Source: Pyropia yezoensis
Taxonomy: Eukaryota > Rhodophyta > Bangiophyceae > Bangiales > Bangiaceae
Direction: 5' to 3'
Assembly (NCBI GenBank): GCA_009829735.1
Contig: CM020620.1
Span: 27,188,951-27,252,950, forward strand
DNA length: 64,000 nt
The translations under genes were made by a program, and so were the position numbers. Position 1 is the stretch's first letter, and each line of letters opens with the position of its first letter. Below the pieces are notes generated by a model. That model was not told the origin of the DNA. It ran no database searches and worked only from the letters and a program-made list of their open reading frames with translations. Shown piece by piece: positions 42,997 through 51,420 of this stretch.

Positions 42997-44832
42997 ATGC
43001 TGGCCTTCCCCCGTTTTTCCCCCGCCGCCGCCGCCGCCGCCGCCGCGCGCCGGCCGGCCACCCCCGCCACTGCCACCGCCGCCGCCGCCGCCGTGTTACC
43101 CGTGGCGGCGGCCTATACCCCTCCTCCTCCGGCGGCCGCTCCGCCTGTGGGCGTTGTCCGCAGCCGCCGCGGTGCGGTGGCGCTGCCTGGAATGACACCC
43201 GCTGCGTCTGGCCGGCGGTCCGCGCCGCCCGCCGCGCCGCCGCTGCCGCCGCCCATTGAGGGTGGGGGGGTGGTCAAGCGGCCACGGCTGCGGCGACCGG
43301 CGGGCGGCATCGCCACCGCCGCCGCCACTGCTGCTACTGCCGCTGCCGCCGCAGCAGCCCGCCGACGCCCATTGTCTTCCGCCACTGCCAACGGCACCGC
43401 CAATGGCGGTGAAGGTGGCCCCCCGCTGGTGGGGGTGGCGGCTGCCGCGGCGGAGGGGGGGGCAGACCCGCTCCACGCGGTGCCCCTGCCGCCCGTGTGG
43501 GAGGGCGTCGTGACGGACACGGCGACCGGCCGGCGGCGGCAGACGGTGCGTATCTCGGTACCGCCAGCCGGCGGTGCGGCGGCGGGTGTGGCGGCCGTGA
43601 GCGGGGGCACGGTCGGCAACGGCGGCGGCGTGTCTCCCGTCTCTGGTGTGTCTGCGGCGACGGTGGCGGCACCAACCGACCCCACCACCGCCCCCGACGG
43701 GGAGGCGGTGTCGACGCCTGTGGCCGGCAGTCCCCGAACCCCGGCGGCGCACGTGGTATTCTTGCCTGGCAACCCGGGGGTGATTGGCTTCTACACCCCC
43801 TTCCTCCGCCGCCTGGCCGCCGGCCTCGCCGCTGCGCCGTGGCTTGTGGGCGGCGGCGTGGAAGTCCATGGCCTCGGCTTGCTCGGTCACGACGGGGAGG
43901 GCGGCGGGGGCGGCGGTGGGCTCAACGAGGGGCGCGTGTTTGGGGTGGCCGACCAAGCGCTGGGCGTCGTTGACTACCTGTGCACCCACGTGCTGGCCGC
44001 AGCGCGGGCCGGCGACGGGGATGGCTCGGCGGCCTCCCTCCCCCCTTCCCCCGCCGCTGGGGCCGCCCCCCCGCCGCAGATCATCCTCATGGGGCACTCC
44101 TTTGGGGCGTTCCTCGCCCTGACCGCCCTCCGCCACGCACCCCGTGGGTTGCTCTCCCGCGCCCACGCGCACCTCCTCATGCCGGCGGTGCACGAGGTGG
44201 GTGCGAGCGCGCCGCCGCTGGCGCTGCCGTTGGCCTCCCCCCTGCTGCGCCCCCTCATCGCCGCGGCTGCCTCGGGGGTGGCGGCGGCGTTGCCGTCTCG
44301 CCTTGCAGCCCAGTTCACCGCCACCTACAACCCCGATGCGGCGGCGGTGGTTGAGGGCATCCGCCTCGGCGGCGGCGCCCGCTCTCTCGCATCCAACGTG
44401 CTGGGCCTGGTGTGGGACGAGGCGGCCGTCATCCGGGACGTGCGGGGCGATGGGGTGACCGCGGCGCTCGCAGCAGGTGGCCGCCTGCGGGTGTTGGCCG
44501 TGGCGGGTGACCGGTGGTGTGGGGAGGGGGCGGTGGCCCGCCTGCGGGCCGCGTGGGGCGTGCCCGTCACGACCGTCCCGGGGGTGAAGCACGCGTTTGT
44601 GGTGGCGGGGGGGGGGGAGGACCCTGGTTTGGGGGGGGGCGTGGTGAACGTCGTGGGGGGGTGGCTGGCCGATGCCCTGCGGGCAGGCTCCGAGGGGTGG
44701 AGGGTCCCGGCGGACGGCGCGGAGCCGACGGTGGTTGACGCCGCCGCCGACGCTGCGGTCGCTACGGGGCAGGGCGCCGGGCTGGGGGTGGCGAAAGAGC
44801 GGGGGGGCGGCGGCAGCTGGCTCACTGGCTGA
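42997..44832 (+). CDS. LDAH-like alpha/beta hydrolase (lipid droplet-associated hydrolase family)
   Basis: 611 residues from ATG 42997; an in-frame ATG at 42763 would add 78 residues of little similarity. The family comprises serine hydrolases linked to lipid droplets and sterol or neutral lipid turnover. The N-terminal ~250 residues are Ala/Pro/Gly-rich and unlike any known LDAH; their basic, Ala-rich start could be an organelle-targeting peptide. The hydrolase core starts at VVFLPGNPGVIGFYTPFLRR (oxyanion region, Asn at ~259). It continues with EVHGLGLLGHDG, QALGVVDYLCTHV, and IILMGHSFGAFLAL with the nucleophile Ser-368. The acid is probably Asp-505 (VAGDRWCGEG) and the base His-532 (PGVKHAFVV). 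All three catalytic residues are present. No transmembrane segment is obvious. Length well exceeds the ~330 residues of animal LDAH because of the N-terminal extension. Confidence 0.88.
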   Translation: MLAFPRFSPAAAAAAAARRPATPATATAAAAAVLPVAAAYTPPPPAAAPPVGVVRSRRGAVALPGMTPAASGRRSAPPAAPPLPPPIEGGGVVKRPRLRRPAGGIATAAATAATAAAAAAARRRPLSSATANGTANGGEGGPPLVGVAAAAAEGGADPLHAVPLPPVWEGVVTDTATGRRRQTVRISVPPAGGAAAGVAAVSGGTVGNGGGVSPVSGVSAATVAAPTDPTTAPDGEAVSTPVAGSPRTPAAHVVFLPGNPGVIGFYTPFLRRLAAGLAAAPWLVGGGVEVHGLGLLGHDGEGGGGGGGLNEGRVFGVADQALGVVDYLCTHVLAAARAGDGDGSAASLPPSPAAGAAPPPQIILMGHSFGAFLALTALRHAPRGLLSRAHAHLLMPAVHEVGASAPPLALPLASPLLRPLIAAAASGVAAALPSRLAAQFTATYNPDAAAVVEGIRLGGGARSLASNVLGLVWDEAAVIRDVRGDGVTAALAAGGRLRVLAVAGDRWCGEGAVARLRAAWGVPVTTVPGVKHAFVVAGGGEDPGLGGGVVNVVGGWLADALRAGSEGWRVPADGAEPTVVDAAADAAVATGQGAGLGVAKERGGGGSWLTG

Positions 44833-45212
44833 GTGCGGCAGCCTGTTCCCAGACCCAACGGCGGGCGACCACGGACGCTGGAGCTGCGGGACGGCCGCGT
44901 GGCACCCGGGTTGCTACGAGAGGTTGTCACCAGGGGGTGGGCACCGCGTTTACCGTGTGGGCAGTGCCTACGGGCTCCCGCGTGGGCGCCCCTTCCTGCC
45001 CGAGACTTTTTTTGGCATTATGAAGGGGGTCATTGGGTTTTGTCTTGGGCGCGCATGGTCATGGTCATGTGTGGCTTGCCGGTGCTATTTTTTGTTCTTG
45101 TTAATCGGGCAAGGCCAGCTCTGCAAACTGGACGCCTTGAGGGCGCCGGTGCCCGCCGGAGATGGGCACGCCTTGAACAACCAGTCATCCACACGCGTCC
45201 CCACCACACGCC

Positions 45213-48200
45213 CTAGACGGCCATGTACTCAAAGTCAAACCCGTACGTTGGCGACCCGTTGACAGAGACGGCCACCTTCACGTTGGCCGCCCCAGCGGGC
45301 ATAATGCACGTCAGCCCGTACTTGGACACCACCTTGACGGCCGTGCAAGCCTTGCTGCCCGCCTTGACGACCGGCGAGCTGCCAAAGTTGTACCCCGCAA
45401 CGTACACGCGGTAGCCGCCCTTCTTTGGTCCCCGGTTCGGCGCGAGGCCCATGACCTTGGGGCCGCTCCCGGGGGAGTAGATGGGCGTGGCGGCAGCGAA
45501 AAAGCCCTGCTGCGTGCGCGTCATGATGAAGGCGCCCATTGGGTTGGCCGTCACGGAGAGGCCACCCGACTGGAAAAAGAAGCTGATGCCGGTGATGCCC
45601 CCGCCGCTCTTCACCGCCGTGGTGGACATGAAGCCAGTAGCGCCCTGGGTGCCCCCCACGTACTTGGTGAAGAACAGGTGCCCCTTGAGGGCGCCCTCAA
45701 AGACCGACGACCGCATCTCCGTGATGCCGTTGGTCGACGGGCTGACCGTGGCCAGCGCTGGGGTGTGGCCGTCGCCCACATGGTACGGCTGGCGGTAGAC
45801 GCACTGCCGCGCGTCGCTGCGCGCGCGGTTGTAGTTCGGGTGACCGTAGTAGCCACCCTTCTTCAGCAGCAGCAGCGAGTCCTTCGGGTTGCCCGCGCCC
45901 GCCCACGGCACGTGCGCGGTCGCGCCACAGCCGGTACGCACGTCACCGTAGCCGTTGTTCCCCCCATTGTCGAGCGCGTACACGTGGCCGCTCGAGTGAC
46001 GCAAGATCCCGAAGGCGTTCCGCACCCCGGCGCTGTACACAGCAACATCCCCTGACGTCTGCTTCGCGATCGTCGGGTTCATCATCTGGTTGTACTTGAT
46101 GTTGCCATTGAACGCCTTGCCGAGGGAGGTGTAGGCGATGAGCGTGGCCGCCGACAGGGGGCTCTCGTCGACGTAGCCAGACTTTTCACTCCCAGGGCCG
46201 TTCCAGCCACCATTCGTGGAGCTGCCCGCGTGGAACAGCAAATCTCCGTCATTCGTCCATGTCATGCCGTTGATGGTGTGATCGTGCGCCGAGACGGGCA
46301 GCCCAGTGATTAGATTCTCCACCTTGGTCATGCAGCTGGACCCGCCCACCTTGTAGACCTCAATACGCCCGTTGGCCCAGCCTTCGGGGATGGACATCCC
46401 GATTGCCGGGCTCCTGTAGTTGATGATCGAAGAAGCCGCGTACACGTAGTTCCCGTCGGTCCTCGCCGGGTTGACGCTCAAACCCGTGATGACGCGGTGC
46501 TTCCCAGACGAGGGGCCCTTGCAGTAGGAGCCGACCATCATGGAGTGGTGGTTCATCATGCGCACGGCGTAGACGTGGCTGTTAAGGGAGCCTACGTAGT
46601 AGGTCAGCCCGTCAGAGCTGAGGGCAATGGAAGTCGCCAGCGGGACAGATGTGAATTTGGCCCCACTCTTGTTTACCAGGTGGGTGCTCTTGTACTTGAC
46701 GTCTGTGCTGCCAGCAGAGCTGTCGCTCCCCCCGCCGCCACCGCCATAGGTGAACTTGAGCGCGTTGCTGATGCCGTTCTTCGTATGAACGTTGACGGAC
46801 ACGGTGGAGCCGGCCGTGCCCGCTGGGGTCTTCACGTAAATCGAGTCGGACGAGGCGCCGCCGCCGTCGTTGATGATGGTGGCCTTTTTGGCCCCAAAGA
46901 AGACCGTCTCGCCGTTGAAAAAGCCAGTGCCTTTCAGCATGACGGTGGTGCCTCCCGAGGCATCCCCCGAGGTCTTGGAGAGAGCCGCCAGGACAGGGAG
47001 AAGCTTCTGGGATGAGTGCGACACCGACGAGCCCGCGGGGGTGGTCACCTGGAGGGTGCCCAAGTTGCTGTGCTTGTGCCAGTGAACGACAGTCACCAGG
47101 TTCGCGCCCGCCGCCAACGTGGCCGTCTTGGTAGTCGTTTCGGTCGCAGACCCGGCCGACGCCGACAAGTGCAAGGGCTTGGTGCCAACGTACAGGCCGA
47201 CGGGCCCGTTGGCCTTGATCGTGAAAGGGTACTTGCCCGCCTTGGGCACCGACACAAACCCAACGCACCGGACGCCCCAGCCCTTGACCCACGGGTTGGG
47301 GAAGCCCGCCCACCCATACTTCCCATCCCCAAACTTGACCGCCCCCGACGGGGCCGCGTAGAAGGGACGGGGCGCTGCGGAGACCCACCGCGGGGGCAGC
47401 CGGCTGATGCCCTTGAGCCAGTAGCACCACCACCCCCCCGCCATCCCGCTGCTCACCGTCACGGTCGTGGTGTCCGACGCAACGTCACCCGTCGAGTCCG
47501 TGACGGTGAGCTTGACCGTCGTGGTGCCCAGCGGAAAGGACGCGGAGGTCTTGACAGCGTTGCCAAGGACGGCCCCCGTGGCGGCGTTGGTCCACACGTA
47601 CTTGACAATCTTGCCGCCCTTGCCGCTGGTGGCGTCAAAGTAGTGGGTGTGGGAGCCCCCGCCGTCCAGCTCAACAACTTCCTTCCCATTCCCATCAAAG
47701 TCGAGGGCGGTGTAGGCCGCGCCGGGCACCGCGTGAGACCGGTGGTCAAAGCCCCCATTGTTCTCCTTCCCGGGTGTGCCGGTTCCGCCGCCGCCGCTGC
47801 CGCCTTCACTGCTGGAAAGAAAGCCCGCCCCCGACGAGCGCGTACTGATGGTCACCCCACTGAGCATGCAATTCTCCTTGACCGAGACGCACTGGATGAT
47901 AAGCTTGCCGCTGCTCCCAACCTTGACAGACGGCATGGACACCACCGCCGCCCGCGCGCCGCCGCCGGCGAGCTTGTACGGGTCGACCTTGGTGGCCTTC
48001 CCTGTCGTGGTCACCCCATCCCCTGCGAGGAGCGTCTGCACGCGGGCGCCCGTTTTGTAGTTGGGCCCCCACGTCTCGGCCACGTGGAGCCGCAGCGCGT
48101 AAGTGCCCGGCTTGACCGCCACCGTGTACGCATAGTTGCCCGCCCGGTGGGAGGCGTACATCGAGTCGAGGCGCGTCCGCGCAATCTTCTTGCCCGACTT

Positions 48201-48410
48201 GTACGGCCAGCCGCCCGACACGGTCACCCCGGCGGGGACGTCGGCGCCAAAGCCGCCGCCAGTGGCGCCGCCGCCGGCATTCCACCGGAGCACCGCGCCA
48301 GCGGCGGGGGCAACGACGGTCGCGGCGGCCAGCACCGCCGCCGCCGCCGCCGCCGCCAGCGCGGTGCGGCGGGGCGGGGCCAGCGGCGGCCTGTGGGGGG
48401 AGGGCGCCAT
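45213..48410 (-). CDS. Secreted malectin/PKD/PA14/TIG/beta-propeller protein
   Basis: 1065 residues from ATG 48410. Residues ~12-40 form an Arg-capped hydrophobic Ala/Val stretch, a signal peptide. A malectin-like carbohydrate-binding domain follows (~40-180, with GTYALRLHVAETWGPNYKTG). Next come a PKD-like domain (~215-305, FPLGTTTVKLTVTDSTGDVA), a PA14-like domain (~310-450, FVSVPKAGKYPFTIKANGPV), an IPT/TIG domain (~455-545), and a long propeller related to glucose/sorbosone dehydrogenases (~560-985, with SAHDHTINGMTWTNDGDLLF and LDNGGNNGYGDVRTGCG). A second TIG domain closes the protein (~990-1065, GPKKGGYRVYVAGYNFGSSP). All point to an extracellular or cell-wall role in sugar binding. 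PQQ-type sugar dehydrogenase activity is uncertain. The frame is uninterrupted, and base composition is less extreme than in the low-complexity genes. No membrane anchor is seen at the C-terminus. Confidence 0.85.
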   Translation of the reverse strand: MAPSPHRPPLAPPRRTALAAAAAAAVLAAATVVAPAAGAVLRWNAGGGATGGGFGADVPAGVTVSGGWPYKSGKKIARTRLDSMYASHRAGNYAYTVAVKPGTYALRLHVAETWGPNYKTGARVQTLLAGDGVTTTGKATKVDPYKLAGGGARAAVVSMPSVKVGSSGKLIIQCVSVKENCMLSGVTISTRSSGAGFLSSSEGGSGGGGTGTPGKENNGGFDHRSHAVPGAAYTALDFDGNGKEVVELDGGGSHTHYFDATSGKGGKIVKYVWTNAATGAVLGNAVKTSASFPLGTTTVKLTVTDSTGDVASDTTTVTVSSGMAGGWWCYWLKGISRLPPRWVSAAPRPFYAAPSGAVKFGDGKYGWAGFPNPWVKGWGVRCVGFVSVPKAGKYPFTIKANGPVGLYVGTKPLHLSASAGSATETTTKTATLAAGANLVTVVHWHKHSNLGTLQVTTPAGSSVSHSSQKLLPVLAALSKTSGDASGGTTVMLKGTGFFNGETVFFGAKKATIINDGGGASSDSIYVKTPAGTAGSTVSVNVHTKNGISNALKFTYGGGGGGSDSSAGSTDVKYKSTHLVNKSGAKFTSVPLATSIALSSDGLTYYVGSLNSHVYAVRMMNHHSMMVGSYCKGPSSGKHRVITGLSVNPARTDGNYVYAASSIINYRSPAIGMSIPEGWANGRIEVYKVGGSSCMTKVENLITGLPVSAHDHTINGMTWTNDGDLLFHAGSSTNGGWNGPGSEKSGYVDESPLSAATLIAYTSLGKAFNGNIKYNQMMNPTIAKQTSGDVAVYSAGVRNAFGILRHSSGHVYALDNGGNNGYGDVRTGCGATAHVPWAGAGNPKDSLLLLKKGGYYGHPNYNRARSDARQCVYRQPYHVGDGHTPALATVSPSTNGITEMRSSVFEGALKGHLFFTKYVGGTQGATGFMSTTAVKSGGGITGISFFFQSGGLSVTANPMGAFIMTRTQQGFFAAATPIYSPGSGPKVMGLAPNRGPKKGGYRVYVAGYNFGSSPVVKAGSKACTAVKVVSKYGLTCIMPAGAANVKVAVSVNGSPTYGFDFEYMAV

Positions 48411-50833
48411 GCCGGTGGGTGAAAGTGTGGCGCTGCGGTGGGGGGGCGGGGGGGGGGGGCGGCACCCACTCCGACGCCGTCGGGTGGGGGGATGCCGCAG
48501 CATTGGCAGAGTGGATCCCTGCCAGCCGTCGACCCGGGGGGGGGGTGAAGTGCCGCCGACTGGCAAAAGGCTCTTGAGCCTCGAGGGGGCGGCAAGCTGC
48601 CAAGCGGGTGGGGTTGTTGGCCAATGGAGGAGGGGGGGACCTGGGGCGGGCACAGAGCAGGGGTGGTCAGCGTCGGCGGGGGTAGCGTCTACGTTGTCAC
48701 CCGGCGGAGAGCCCTCCCATCTGCCGGCGAGCCCGACGCCTCGCCCGCCCTCTCAACCCTCTACGCCGTGTTTACCCTGCCACCGCACCAGGCTGTGACA
48801 CGCACCTGCCCGTGCGGGCGCTCACAGGGATACCGCACGTGTCCGTGCCACGGCGCCGGGTAGCAGCGAGCGGAGGAACACGCAGTCGCCTCTCCCAATG
48901 GGGCCGCGTGCGTCGAGGCAGTTGGTCCCCCTCTCCCCCAGCCACCCCCCGCGCCCTCCCCCTTCTTTCTCCCTTTCACCCCCCAACCCCCCCCCCTCCC
49001 CTGTGACCTGTCTCCTTCGTGTACCCGACAACGGTTGGGGTGCGGTGTGTCTCGCAGATGTCCGCATCTGGCACAGTGGCGGCCATGTAATGTGGTGTGG
49101 TGTGGCGCGCCAACCCCATTAGGCAGGGCCAGTCGTCTGCTGCTGCCGGCATCCCCCCGCCCATCCAACCCCCCCCCCCGCCCTCACCGCCCACCCGCCC
49201 CGCGCGCAACGGCACCCGCATCCAACGTCTCGGTGGAGCAGAGGGAGGTGGCGGGAGCACTTGCTCCGTTGGCGGTGGCACCCACTGACCCAGAGCGGAA
49301 ACGCCCTACCCCAGCGGGGGTGCAGGATGACACCCCGCCGCTCGTTGGCGGGAGGGTCGCGAAGGGCCGCCACCAACCCCCAACACACCAACCCCCTGGC
49401 CCCCTCTCCCGGGGGTGCCAAGTACAGCGCGGCGTGCAGGGCATGGGGTTTTGGCGCCTGTCACCGCCCCCCTTCCTGCCAGCCGTTGGCGGGCGTGCGC
49501 CCGTGCACGAGCCTTGAGACAAGAACGTAGGCGCGCAAACTGCGAGCCATGCGGGGGGTCGGCGCAACGGCACTGGCAGATGGAAGGAGGAGAACCTCCG
49601 TCGATGCGGTGGTGGGACACTGCTGGTGGGGGGGTGCTCTCTTTGGGAGAATACCCGGGCTGTCAACCACTGTGGGCGCGGCTGACGAGTGCGGGTCACC
49701 TGCAACAGCGCGGCGTGAAGGGGGGGGTGGCGCGGCATCGAATCCTGACGCGGGAACCGAGGGAACCCGCTCGTTGAGGGACCGCTTGAGGACCGACGCG
49801 AGTGGCCGACAGCCGCTTGTGCCACTCGTGGCGGGGTTCTGACACTTTGTCGAGTATCCAGGATTGGGCAGGCGTGCCCTGGTCACATCATCAGCACACA
49901 CTCTGTATCCACTTGTATGACCCCCTTGCGCACATTGTAGCCCACCCCCACTTTTACCCCTTTTTAACACTTCCACCAATGAGGTGCCTTCTTGGAACGA
50001 GTCGGGCTCTCAGAGAGCGTCCTGCTCCCTCGTGCGAGGGAAATCTCCCAGTTATATGACGCCCTGTCATATAACTGGGGCGCATATAACCGGATACAGA
50101 CTGTAAGAGAGGGGAACCCCAATGGGACACGAATGGCCCGAATGCGCGTTTGGCCTCGAATGACAGAGCAGGCATGGGGACCAACGGGGGACCAATGGAA
50201 GGGGCGTGCAATCACATCTGATGGGGGGGGCGCTCTGAGGGGTCACCTTCCGAATTGAAATAATTTCCCGAGATCTATACAGTGCCCTATGGAGCCCAGG
50301 ACAATGACAATGAAATCAATGTTTATGGTTGTTACTCTAGGAGGCCCGCTCCGCCCCCGCGCAACCACCGGGCAGCAGTTGGACGGGGCCTCAAGAGGGC
50401 TCGCCGCCGCCGCGAGCGACGCAACCAGCGTGAGGAGGTCCGTACGCGCGTAGGCGGAGGTGCGCGAGCAGAGCGAGGAGTGTCAGCGCAGAGAGGGGGG
50501 GTGGGGGGGGGAGCTGGGCGACGGCGGGTGAGCGGGGGGAGACGCGGTCACCCCGCCCCGCCGCTGCCATCGCCGCTGTCGCCGCCCCCACCCCCGCCCT
50601 TCTCGCCGCGCCACCTTCCCTTAGAACAGCGAGGCGGGCCTGGGGTCGTGGGGCTACCTTGCCAGGCCCTACTGAGTTGTCCGCGGGCCCACGGAATACC
50701 GGGCGGGCGTCCGCTGCAAAGGATGCACAACGCGGGGCAGGTTCTCCGTAGGGGAGTAGGCAACGGGTCTGCCAAAATATTTGTCACAGAACAATGCTCT
50801 GTCCAGCAGACAAGGAGAATCTCTCCCTCGCTC
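48411..50833. other. Intergenic region upstream of the secreted protein; no gene seen
   Basis: It contains the presumed promoter of the minus-strand secreted protein. Open frames are short or low in complexity. From about 49840 the sequence becomes AT-richer and carries a 14-bp perfect hairpin (50047-50079) before the LTR element starts at 50834. Confidence 0.45.
50047..50079. repeat. Perfect 14-bp inverted repeat
   Basis: CCCAGTTATATGAC and its exact reverse complement GTCATATAACTGGG with a 5-nt loop. The arms are AT-rich in GC-rich surroundings; a third CATATAAC copy follows at 50083. Possibly a small mobile-element end or a cruciform. Confidence 0.8.
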
Positions 50834-51196
50834 TGTAGCAATATGGTTGTCCGTATTGTGACCCTAATATCAGGGGGGCTACTTCTAACCCTTAACTTTC
50901 AATTTGATAGTTCGTACTGGTCACGGTATCTATAAGTTACGTATGACCAGAGGGACTTGCATCTTGGGGTGGAGGGTAGTTAGTAGTGTCTCCGAGGGTT
51001 TATAACGAGGGGGCCGGTGGCGAATCCACCGCCGGCCAAGGTAGAACAACAAACCCCTCCCATTTGGGCTCCCATCTTGGTCCCGTGGCTTGCGCTCCAA
51101 GGACAGCAACCTTGGCCTCCCGGTGACGTTGGTGCCGATCCCCCTTGGTGAGTGTTCCCTGAGAGTGGACGTGCGACGGATTCCTATTGTGCTACA
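50834..51196 (+). repeat. 5' LTR (363 bp)
   Basis: It begins TGTAGCA and ends TGCTACA, a perfect 7-bp inverted terminal repeat with the canonical TG...CA ends. The same start occurs at 61292. It contains a TATA-like TTTATAAC at 50999. Confidence 0.92.
50999..51006 (+). promoter_or_regulatory. TATA-like box in the LTR
   Basis: TTTATAAC, about 165 bp into the LTR. A plausible core promoter for the genomic transcript; the same motif is in the second LTR near 61461. Confidence 0.4.
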
Positions 51197-51197
51197 T

Positions 51198-51215
51198 TGG
51201 TGGAGCAGCAGGGGA
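51198..51215 (+). other. Primer-binding site
   Basis: TGGTGGAGCAGCAGGGGA starts one base after the LTR. TGG complements the CCA end of a tRNA. The tRNA species was not identified; it does not look like the usual initiator-Met site TGGTATCAGAGC. Confidence 0.6.
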
Positions 51216-51420
51216 CGGGTTTCCGTCACCCTTGTGGTGACGCCGTCTTCGGCCCTGGCACACGGATAGGGATCTGGTCCTTTTCTTGTACTCGTGGTGT
51301 TGCGACCTGATCGATTGTGTTGAGTTTTTACCTTTGACTGTGATCTACTGTACTCTCCCCAATCTACCCCCTCGCTCTCTTGTTCGTGGTGATTGATACG
51401 TCGGTTGACTGATTGTGACC

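Noticed and set aside
47016..48422. Plus-strand frame of 468 codons
   Set aside because: Antisense shadow of the malectin/PA14 gene; no motif and unnatural composition.
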